Origin: a bacterium
GTDB lineage: Bacteria; Pseudomonadota; Gammaproteobacteria; Burkholderiales; Burkholderiaceae_C
Assembly (NCBI GenBank): GCA_030824095.1
Contig: JAVBYK010000201.1
Span: 1-5,967 of the forward strand
Direction: 5' to 3'
Length of the DNA stretch: 5,967 nt
Below, piece by piece: positions 1 to 5,130 of the stretch. The notes under the pieces were generated by a model. It saw only the letters and a program-made list of their open reading frames with translations, did no database searches and was not told the origin of the DNA. The position numbers and the translations under genes are program-made. The stretch's first letter is position 1. Every line of letters starts with the position of its first letter.

Positions 1-546
1 GGCAAGAACGTGTTTGCCGGCTACCTGAACCTGCCCGAGAAGACAGCCGAGACCATCGACAAGGACGGCTGGCTGCACACGGGCGACGTCGGGGTGGTGG
101 ATGCCGATGGTTTCTTCCGCATCACCGACCGGATGAAGGACATCATCATCACCGCCGGCGGCAAGAACATCACGCCCAGCGAGCTGGAGAACGACCTGAA
201 GTTCTCGCCCTACATCACCGACGCGGTGGTCATTGGCGACAAGCGCCCGTACCTCACCGTCATCATCATGATCGACCAGGAGAACGTCGAGAAATTTGCC
301 CAGGACGCTGACGTCCCCTTCAGCAACTACGCATCCCTGACCCGCACGCCCGAAGTGCAGGCCCTGATCCAATCCGAGCTCGACCGGGTGAACCAAAAGT
401 TTGCCCGGGTTGAACAACTCAAAAAGTTCTTTCTGCTGGAAACCCAGTTGACCGCCGAGGATGAAGAGCTCACCCCCACCATGAAACTCAAGCGCAAGCT
501 GGTGGAACAGAAGTACGCGGCCCAGATTGAAGCCATGTACCACTGA
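1..546 (+). CDS. Long-chain acyl-CoA synthetase (AMP-forming), C-terminal part, cut by left edge
   Basis: This is the last 181 residues of an adenylate-forming acyl-CoA ligase; the frame is open to base 1 and stops with TGA at 544-546. Such enzymes activate a carboxylic acid with ATP to an acyl-AMP and then to acyl-CoA in the cytoplasm. Visible signatures, counted from the window edge, are GWLHTGD (23-29, the Asp binds the AMP ribose), the hinge ITDRMKD (41-47) followed by GGKNITPSELE (53-63), and LTPTMKLKR (157-165), whose Lys162 sits where the catalytic C-terminal lysine of the family lies. The C-terminal lobe is therefore intact. The long insertion between the hinge region and the last lysine resembles the FadD/FadD15-like long-chain synthetases, which have about 600 residues, so roughly 400 residues are outside. 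It lies 31 bases before a substrate-binding protein gene on the same strand. Ligases are often found inside LivJ-type ABC transporter operons in betaproteobacteria (family knowledge). Chain-length specificity cannot be told from this part. Confidence 0.93.
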   Translation, partial: GKNVFAGYLNLPEKTAETIDKDGWLHTGDVGVVDADGFFRITDRMKDIIITAGGKNITPSELENDLKFSPYITDAVVIGDKRPYLTVIIMIDQENVEKFAQDADVPFSNYASLTRTPEVQALIQSELDRVNQKFARVEQLKKFFLLETQLTAEDEELTPTMKLKRKLVEQKYAAQIEAMYH

Positions 547-577
547 ACCCATCGCACCCACCCCAACAACCCACTCC

Positions 578-1744
578 ATGAATTTTCGCAACACACTCAC
601 ATTGGCTCTTTTGGCCACCGCCGCCACGCTGTGCGCGGCTCAGCAACCCCAGGGCATCAGCAAGAACGAAATCCTCATCGGCACCATCCAGGACTTGTCC
701 GGCCCGTTGTCCGGATACGGCAAGCAGGCCCGTGCCGGCATGCAGATGGCGATTGAAGAGATCAATGAAACCGGTGGCATCCACGGCCGCAAGATCAAGC
801 TGCTGGTTGAAGACTCCGGCTACGACCCCAAGAAGGCGGTGCTGGCAGCCCAGAAGCTGGTCAACCAGGACAAGATTTTCATGATGCTGGGCCACATCGG
901 CACGGCACAGAATGAAGCCGCTATGCCGATCCAGTTCGAGAAGGACATCATCAATTTCTTTCCGCTCACGGCGGCGCGTTCCATGTATGAACCGTTCCAC
1001 CGGCTCAAGTTCTCGACCCTGCCCACCTACTACGAGCAGATTCACAGCGCGTTACCCAAGCTGGTGCGCCAGAAGAATGTGACCAAGGTCTGCGCCATCT
1101 ACCAGGATGACGATTTTGGCCAGGAGGTCCTGCAGGGCGCGGAAGACGGTCTCAAGGCCCGGCAGATGGCATTGACCGACAAAGCATCCTTCAAGCGCGG
1201 CGCTACCGATTTTTCGTCCCAGGTCGCCAAGATGCAATCCAGCGGCTGCGAAATGGTGGTGCTGGGCACCATCATCCGCGAGACCGTTGGCACCATCGCC
1301 ACCGCGCGCAAGATGGGGTACAGCCCGGTGTTCCTGGGGTCCAGTGCCGCCTACACGGAACTGGTTCCCAAGCTGGGTGGCAAGGCCATGGAGGGTTTCT
1401 ACGCCACCATGACGGCGCAGATTCCCTACATGGATGACGCCTCACCGGCGGTGCGCCGCTGGGTCAGCAAGTACAAGACCCAGTTCAACGATGACCCTTC
1501 CACCATCTCCGTGTTTGGCTACACCACCATCAATGTCTTTGCCAGTGCCATGCGGGATGCTGGTGAGCGCCCCAACACCAGCAAGTTCATCCGCGCCATG
1601 GAGATCATGAAGATCCCGGGCGACATGTTCGGCTCGCCAGCGCTGAAGTTCTCGCCCACCCGCCGCCTGGGCAGCGACGACTCCCGCATGGCACAAATCC
1701 AGGATGGCCGCTGGAAGGTTGTCACGGAGTACAACAGTCAGTAA
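578..1744 (+). CDS. Periplasmic substrate-binding protein of a LivJ-type ABC transporter (copy 1)
   Basis: This 388-residue secreted receptor has the type I periplasmic-binding fold (Peripla_BP_6 class), normally annotated as branched-chain amino acid or amide binding. I chose ATG 578 because it places a signal peptide at the N terminus (MNFRN, a hydrophobic stretch to about residue 18, probable cleavage near CAA/QQ at 19-23). An in-frame TTG at 527 would add 17 residues ahead of the signal peptide and is unlikely. The mature start ISKNEILIGTIQDLSGP (27-43) is typical of the family, as are YGKQARAGM (47-55), GHIGTAQN (105-112), YQDDDFG (175-181) and TDFSSQVAKM (210-219). Cys172 and Cys224 are both conserved in the neighbouring copy and may form a disulfide. 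No Shine-Dalgarno sequence is visible before the ATG; the 31-base gap after the ligase stop is C/A-rich, so translation may be weak or coupled. The loop GHIGTAQN lacks the Ser-Ser often seen in amino-acid binders, so the ligand may be another carboxylic acid (inference). Confidence 0.93.
   Translation: MNFRNTLTLALLATAATLCAAQQPQGISKNEILIGTIQDLSGPLSGYGKQARAGMQMAIEEINETGGIHGRKIKLLVEDSGYDPKKAVLAAQKLVNQDKIFMMLGHIGTAQNEAAMPIQFEKDIINFFPLTAARSMYEPFHRLKFSTLPTYYEQIHSALPKLVRQKNVTKVCAIYQDDDFGQEVLQGAEDGLKARQMALTDKASFKRGATDFSSQVAKMQSSGCEMVVLGTIIRETVGTIATARKMGYSPVFLGSSAAYTELVPKLGGKAMEGFYATMTAQIPYMDDASPAVRRWVSKYKTQFNDDPSTISVFGYTTINVFASAMRDAGERPNTSKFIRAMEIMKIPGDMFGSPALKFSPTRRLGSDDSRMAQIQDGRWKVVTEYNSQ
848..886 (+). 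repeat. 39-base exact direct repeat shared by the two receptor genes
   Basis: Bases 848-886 are identical to 2069-2107 in the second receptor gene, about 1.2 kb downstream in the same orientation. The repeat encodes the AQKLVNQDKIFMM segment, in the best conserved block of the two paralogous proteins. It is a remnant of gene duplication, kept by selection or by gene conversion, and could support recombination that deletes one copy. It is not a mobile element. Confidence 0.85.
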
Positions 1745-1754
1745 AAATGCAGGC

Positions 1755-1776
1755 GCCTGGGCGATTTCGCCCAGGC
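1755..1776 (+). other. Perfect intercistronic hairpin between the receptor genes
   Basis: GCCTGGGCGA (1755-1764) is followed by TT and its exact reverse complement TCGCCCAGGC (1767-1776). A 9-bp GC-rich stem with an ATTT loop is the realistic RNA form. It starts 10 bases after the stop codon of copy 1 and lies 16 bases before the ribosome binding site of copy 2. There is no U-tract after it, so it is a poor intrinsic terminator. It is better read as a 3'-end stabiliser, or as a processing or partial attenuation point that lets the two receptor genes be expressed at different levels. Confidence 0.7.
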
Positions 1777-1792
1777 AACACGGATTTCAACC

Positions 1793-1798
1793 AGGAGA
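1793..1798 (+). promoter_or_regulatory. Strong ribosome binding site of receptor copy 2
   Basis: AGGAGA lies 6 bases before ATG 1805, an almost ideal Shine-Dalgarno match and spacing. It fixes the start of the downstream gene and contrasts with copy 1, which has no recognisable site. Confidence 0.85.
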
Positions 1799-1804
1799 CA
1801 AACC

Positions 1805-3028
1805 ATGAAATTGAAAACTGCCCTTACCCTCACCACCCTGGCGCTGGCAGCCGGCGTTGCAGGGGCCCAGCAAGGTGTGAGCAAGGATGAGATTTTGCTC
1901 GGCTCCATTCAGGATCTGTCGGGACCCATCGCGGGCTTTGGCAAGCAGGCCCGCCTGGGCATGCTGCTGGCAGTCGAAGAGATCAACGAGCAAGGCGGCG
2001 TCAATGGCCGCAAGCTCAAGATCCTGGTTGAAGACTCCGCCTACGATCCCAAGAAAGCCGTGCTGGCCGCCCAGAAGCTGGTCAACCAGGACAAGATTTT
2101 CATGATGGTGGGCCACATCGGAACGGCACAGAACATGGCCGCCATGCCGGTCCAGTTCGAGAAGAACGTCATCAACTTCTTCCCGATCACCGCAGCGCGT
2201 GAAATGTACGACCCGTTCCACAAGCTCAAATACTCCTACGCCGCTACCTACTACGACCAGATGCGCAACGCCGTGCCCAAGCTGGTCAAGGAAAAGGGCG
2301 CCAAGAAGGTCTGCACCATGTACCAGGATGACGACTTTGGGCTGGAAGTGCTCAAGGGTGGCGAGGCCGGCCTGAAGACCCTGAACATGGAGTTTGCCGA
2401 GAAGACCTCGTACAAACGTGGTGCCACCGACTTCTCGTCGCAGATCGCCAAGATGCAGGCGGGCGGCTGCGACATGATTGTGCTGGGCACCATCATCCGC
2501 GAGACCATTGGCGCCATCGGCACGGCCCGCAAGCTGGGCTACAACCCGATCTTCCTGGGTTCCAGCGCGGCCTACACCGACCTGATCCACAAGCTCGGCG
2601 GCAAGGCCATGGACGGTCTCTACGCCACCATGACCGTGCAGAACCCGTATCTGGATGAAGCCTCGCAGCCCATCCGCTTCTGGGCCAGCAAGTACAAGAC
2701 CAAGTTCAACGAGGACCCCACCGTGTTCTCGGTCTACGGCTACACCATCATCACCAGCTTTGCCACGGCAGCGGGCCGTGCCGGCAAGAACCTGACGACC
2801 GACAGCTTCATCAAGGTCATGGACAGCCTGACCATCGAACCTGACTTCTTTGGTGGTGCCGTGCAGACCTTCACCGCCACCAAACGTCTGGGCAGCGACG
2901 CATCGCGGCTCTCGCAGATTCAGGACGGCAAGTGGAAGACCGTATCGGATTACTTTGGCAGCACCGCGGCCGCCGCGCCCGCAGCAGCGGCCGCTCCGGC
3001 AGCCGCCAAGACCCCTGCGAAGAAATAG
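1805..3028 (+). CDS. Periplasmic substrate-binding protein of a LivJ-type ABC transporter (copy 2)
   Basis: This 407-residue secreted receptor is a paralogue of the preceding gene, about 66% identical by hand alignment over 360 residues without gaps. The signal peptide is MKLKTALTLTTLALAAGVAGA with probable cleavage after AGA (19-21), and the mature protein begins near QQGVSKDEILLGSIQDLSGP. It shares FGKQARLGM (45-53), GHIGTAQN (103-110), YQDDDFG (173-179), RGATDFSSQ (205-213) and the cysteine pair Cys170/Cys222. Unlike copy 1, it does not end at the fold's last strand (DGKWKTVSDY, 375-384) but carries a 20-odd residue Ala/Pro-rich tail ending in KTPAKK (about 386-407). Differences from copy 1 cluster in the last third (about 285-360), so the two may differ in ligand preference while sharing one transporter (inference). 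Permease and ATPase genes are not in the window. The gene has an ideal Shine-Dalgarno site and ends 9 bases before a strong terminator. Confidence 0.94.
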   Translation: MKLKTALTLTTLALAAGVAGAQQGVSKDEILLGSIQDLSGPIAGFGKQARLGMLLAVEEINEQGGVNGRKLKILVEDSAYDPKKAVLAAQKLVNQDKIFMMVGHIGTAQNMAAMPVQFEKNVINFFPITAAREMYDPFHKLKYSYAATYYDQMRNAVPKLVKEKGAKKVCTMYQDDDFGLEVLKGGEAGLKTLNMEFAEKTSYKRGATDFSSQIAKMQAGGCDMIVLGTIIRETIGAIGTARKLGYNPIFLGSSAAYTDLIHKLGGKAMDGLYATMTVQNPYLDEASQPIRFWASKYKTKFNEDPTVFSVYGYTIITSFATAAGRAGKNLTTDSFIKVMDSLTIEPDFFGGAVQTFTATKRLGSDASRLSQIQDGKWKTVSDYFGSTAAAAPAAAAAPAAAKTPAKK

Positions 3029-3037
3029 CCACCTCCA

Positions 3038-3077
3038 ACCCACAAAAAAGCCACCGCGAGGTGGCTTTTTTGTGGGT
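3038..3077. terminator. Bidirectional intrinsic terminator between converging genes
   Basis: ACCCACAAAAAAGCCACC (3038-3055) pairs perfectly with GGTGGCTTTTTTGTGGGT (3060-3077) around a GCGA loop of the GNRA type. Read on the plus strand, the GCCACC/GGTGGC core is followed by six T. Read on the minus strand it has the same layout, so it can end transcription of the receptor gene (stop at 3028) and of the small gene on the other strand (stop at 3104). The A6/T6 tracts are themselves part of the extended stem. Confidence 0.92.
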
Positions 3078-3103
3078 GCAGCGGGTGATGCTCCCGCTTG
3101 CGC

Positions 3104-3328
3104 TTACTTCTTCTTGCTGTAGGTCAGCTTCTTCTTGCCACCCTCGCAGGTGCCAACCACTTTGGCATCCCCCGGCTGGTCGGCAGAGACGATTTCCAGG
3201 GTGTAACCCTTGACGCCCTTGCCGTCCAGTTTGGTGGCGACTTGGGTCTTGAGGTCTTCGCAGGATTTCATGGCGTGGGCCTGGCCGATGCAGGCAAGCA
3301 ATGCGATGAGCAGAGCGGTGGATTTCAT
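3104..3328 (-). CDS. Small secreted DUF1161-type protein
   Basis: This 74-residue protein has a clear signal peptide (MKSTALLIALLACIGQAHA, cleavage after AHA at 17-19) and a mature domain of about 55 residues beginning MKSCEDL. The pattern SCEDLK, then KGVKGYTLEIV (37-47), then KVVGTCEGGKKKL (56-68) is what I recognise as the DUF1161 family of short periplasmic proteins of unknown function in proteobacteria. The mature part has exactly two cysteines, Cys23 and Cys61, probably a disulfide. The C terminus is strongly basic (KKKLTYSKKK). ATG 3328 is supported by GAGGGAG 7 bases upstream and by the signal peptide. The gene follows the thioesterase on the same strand after 108 bases and probably has its own control. 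No biochemical role is known to me, and it need not be related to the acyl-CoA genes. Confidence 0.88.
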   Translation of the reverse strand: MKSTALLIALLACIGQAHAMKSCEDLKTQVATKLDGKGVKGYTLEIVSADQPGDAKVVGTCEGGKKKLTYSKKK

Positions 3329-3335
3329 ATGGGTA

Positions 3336-3342
3336 CTCCCTC
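3336..3342 (-). promoter_or_regulatory. Ribosome binding site of the DUF1161-type gene
   Basis: On the minus strand GAGGGAG lies 7 bases before the ATG at 3328-3326. It supports the chosen start and is among the best Shine-Dalgarno sites in the window. Confidence 0.75.
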
Positions 3343-3347
3343 AAAAT

Positions 3348-3364
3348 AAGTTGTGGGACAACTT
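3348..3364. promoter_or_regulatory. Perfect 17-bp palindrome in the leader of the DUF1161-type gene (operator or RNA hairpin)
   Basis: AAGTTGT (3348-3354), GGG, ACAACTT (3358-3364) is a perfect 7-bp inverted repeat with a 3-base centre. It sits 5 bases upstream of the ribosome binding site of the small gene. Its core TTGTGGGACAA fits the TNGTNNNACNA pattern known for FadR-subfamily GntR regulators, but several regulator families use similar half sites, so the binder is unknown. As RNA it would form a 7-bp stem with a 3-base loop just upstream of the start region. I see no convincing -35/-10 pair in the remaining 3365-3436 stretch. Confidence 0.5.
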
Positions 3365-3436
3365 TAATCGAAACATCGCTTCATTCACGCACTGTCGCGT
3401 AGTCCCCACAACCGCCGCCAGCCCGGTGTGTCGATC

Positions 3437-3925
3437 TCAAGAAACAATGTAGGACCCGCACCCGGTGGAGAGCAGCTTGCCGTCGGCGCCCAGAAACTCC
3501 ATGCGGGTGGAAGCCACGCGCGAGCCCAGGCGGATCACTTCGGCACGCAGCTCAAAGCGCTCGCTGATGCCGGGGCGCAGGTAGTCGACACGCAGGTCGA
3601 TCGTGCCCAGCTTGGCGAAGCGGTGCAGGCGCTGCATGGGCGCTTCATCCATGTGGCGCGCCCCAATGGCGGCCATGACCGCCAGTCCACCCATGGCGTC
3701 CAGTCCCGCGCTGATGACACCGCCATGGATGCGGTTGTAGCTGTAATGACCAATCAGATCCCGCTTCATGGCAATGTGGGCCACAACCCGCTCCGGTGTG
3801 ATGGAGTGAATCTTCAGGCCCAGCACCGTGTTGAACACGATGTTTTCCTGAAAGATCTGGGTCAGCCCCTGAACGAATTCCGGCTCAAACTCTATGGGAG
3901 CGGTTATGTGTGGTGTTTTAGGCAT
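3437..3925 (-). CDS. YigI-type acyl-CoA thioesterase (hotdog fold)
   Basis: This 162-residue protein is a single hotdog-fold domain of the 4HBT/PaaI class, which hydrolyses acyl-CoA thioesters in the cytoplasm. The motif RIHGGVISAGLDAMGGLA (65-82) contains HGG (67-69) and Asp76, the position of the catalytic acid in PaaI-like enzymes. GTIDLRVDYLRPG (107-119) closely matches what I recall of Escherichia coli YigI, a medium/long-chain acyl-CoA thioesterase; the length also fits. It lies 9 bases after the stop of the acyl-CoA dehydrogenase, in the same operon direction, which suggests CoA recycling or removal of dead-end acyl-CoA in the same pathway. The Shine-Dalgarno region before ATG 3925 is poor (only a distant GGGG), so translation is probably coupled to the upstream gene. 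Chain-length preference is not readable from the sequence. Confidence 0.9.
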   Translation of the reverse strand: MPKTPHITAPIEFEPEFVQGLTQIFQENIVFNTVLGLKIHSITPERVVAHIAMKRDLIGHYSYNRIHGGVISAGLDAMGGLAVMAAIGARHMDEAPMQRLHRFAKLGTIDLRVDYLRPGISERFELRAEVIRLGSRVASTRMEFLGADGKLLSTGCGSYIVS

Positions 3926-3934
3926 AGAACAGTA

Positions 3935-5110
3935 TTACAACCCCAACTGACGGGAGGCCAACTCCTTCATGATTTCCTCGGCACCGCCACCAATCATCAT
4001 GACCTTGACCTCGCGGTAGATGCGTTCGCTGGCGGTGCCGCGCATGAAGCCCATGCCACCCAGAATCTGCACACCCTGGTCGGCGCAGAACTGCATGGTC
4101 TGCGTGGCGTGGTTCTTCAGCAGGCACACCTGGGCCACCCACTCAGCACCCTTGGCGGACTTGTCACCCCGGTCGCCCGCATCGGCACGCGCCGTCACGG
4201 CGTTCAGCCAGGCACGCGTGGACTCGATGCGCATCTTCATGTCCATCAGCTTGTGACGTATCACCTGATGGTCCACCAGAGCCGTGCCGAAGGTCTTGCG
4301 CTGGCGCGCCCAACTGAGGGCTTCGTCGTAGCAGCATTCCGAAAAACCCAGTGCCATGGCCGACATGGACAGGCGCTCGCCATTGAAATTGGTCAGGATG
4401 ATCTTGAAGCCAGAGCCCTCCTCACCAACCAGATTGCTGGCCGGAACCCGCACGCCGTCAAAGCGCAAATGAGCCGTATCCGAGCACAACCAGCCCATCT
4501 TCTTCAGCGGGCTGCGCGACAGACCCACCGCATCACCGGGAACCATCAGCATGGAAATCCCCATGGGCCCCTTGTTCTTCAGGTCGGTGCGTACGGCAAC
4601 CGTCAGCCAGTCGGCGCGCATGCCGGAGGTGATGAACACCTTTTCCCCATCTACCACGTATTCATTGCCTTCCAGCCGTGCGGTGGTCTTCAGCGCAGAC
4701 ACGTCCGTGCCGCCACCGGGCTCGGTAATGGCCAGGGCGGCAATCTTTCTGCCGGCCAACACATCGGGGATGACCTGCTGCTGCAGGGCAGCACTGCCGT
4801 GGCGCAGTACCGGCGGCAGCCCGATGTTGTGGCTGAACAGGCTGGCCATCAGGCCGCCGCTGCCGCCCGTGCGGGCCAGGGCAATCGTCATGGCGTTGCG
4901 CACCGCCCAGGGTGCGGGTGTGCCGCCGAATTCCTCCGGATAGCCCATGCCGAGCCAGCCCAGGTCGGCTGCGCGCTGGTACAGGCTGCGCGGGAACTGA
5001 CCCGCCTCTTCCCACTGGTCCAGATGCGGTTTGACTTCGGTCTGCACAAAGCGCTGAACCGCATCTTCCAGCATCTGGATGTCTTCACCCTGCGTATCGG
5101 TCGTCGTCAT
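3935..5110 (-). CDS. Acyl-CoA dehydrogenase (LCAD/IVD-like active site), second of the pair
   Basis: This 391-residue flavoenzyme is of normal full length for the family and would make the alpha,beta double bond in an acyl-CoA, passing electrons to ETF. The start is ATG 5110, with AGGAAAG 9 bases upstream; a longer in-frame reading to 5278 would overlap the preceding gene and has no support. FAD and substrate motifs are ITEPGGGTDVSAL (128-140), VFITSGM (158-164), RKTFG (271-275) and QILGGMGFMRG (348-358). The end region IGGGAEEIMKEL (373-384) has Gly where MCAD-type enzymes carry the catalytic Glu of YEGT. GERL (244-247) supplies Glu245 at the position used by isovaleryl-CoA and long-chain acyl-CoA dehydrogenases. 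The C terminus resembles mitochondrial LCAD (IYGGTNEIMKEL) from memory. It follows the first dehydrogenase by 20 bases and precedes the thioesterase by 9. The substrate is not determined; a branched or long acyl chain is the best guess. Confidence 0.93.
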   Translation of the reverse strand: MTTTDTQGEDIQMLEDAVQRFVQTEVKPHLDQWEEAGQFPRSLYQRAADLGWLGMGYPEEFGGTPAPWAVRNAMTIALARTGGSGGLMASLFSHNIGLPPVLRHGSAALQQQVIPDVLAGRKIAALAITEPGGGTDVSALKTTARLEGNEYVVDGEKVFITSGMRADWLTVAVRTDLKNKGPMGISMLMVPGDAVGLSRSPLKKMGWLCSDTAHLRFDGVRVPASNLVGEEGSGFKIILTNFNGERLSMSAMALGFSECCYDEALSWARQRKTFGTALVDHQVIRHKLMDMKMRIESTRAWLNAVTARADAGDRGDKSAKGAEWVAQVCLLKNHATQTMQFCADQGVQILGGMGFMRGTASERIYREVKVMMIGGGAEEIMKELASRQLGL

Positions 5111-5119
5111 GTGTGTCTG

Positions 5120-5126
5120 CTTTCCT
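5120..5126 (-). promoter_or_regulatory. Ribosome binding site of the second acyl-CoA dehydrogenase
   Basis: On the minus strand AGGAAAG lies in the 20-base gap after the upstream dehydrogenase stop, 9 bases before ATG 5110. It decides in favour of this start over upstream in-frame codons. Confidence 0.7.
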
Positions 5127-5130
5127 GTAG

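Noticed and set aside
527..577. TTG start at 527 adding 17 residues to receptor copy 1 and overlapping the ligase gene
   Set aside because: The added residues would precede and disrupt a normal signal peptide that begins at ATG 578, and there is no ribosome binding site before the TTG.
578..646. Lipoprotein signal in receptor copy 1 (cysteine near the end of the hydrophobic stretch)
   Set aside because: The residues before Cys19 are A-T-L; a lipobox needs a small residue at -1, so Leu argues against lipidation. A type I cleavage after CAA is more likely.
1755..1776. Intrinsic terminator between the two receptor genes
   Set aside because: The stem is good but is followed by AACACGG rather than a T-tract, so I list it only as a hairpin.
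1787..3043. A 418-codon open frame on the minus strand opposite receptor copy 2
   Set aside because: It is also in codon register with the real gene and explained by the same codon bias. Its residue makeup (runs of Gly, Arg, His, Val, Leu) does not resemble a real protein, and it runs across the shared coding end without signals.
3365..3436. Promoter for the DUF1161-type gene
   Set aside because: AT-rich bits such as GATTAAAG on the minus strand give no acceptable -35/-10 pair with normal spacing, so no promoter is claimed.
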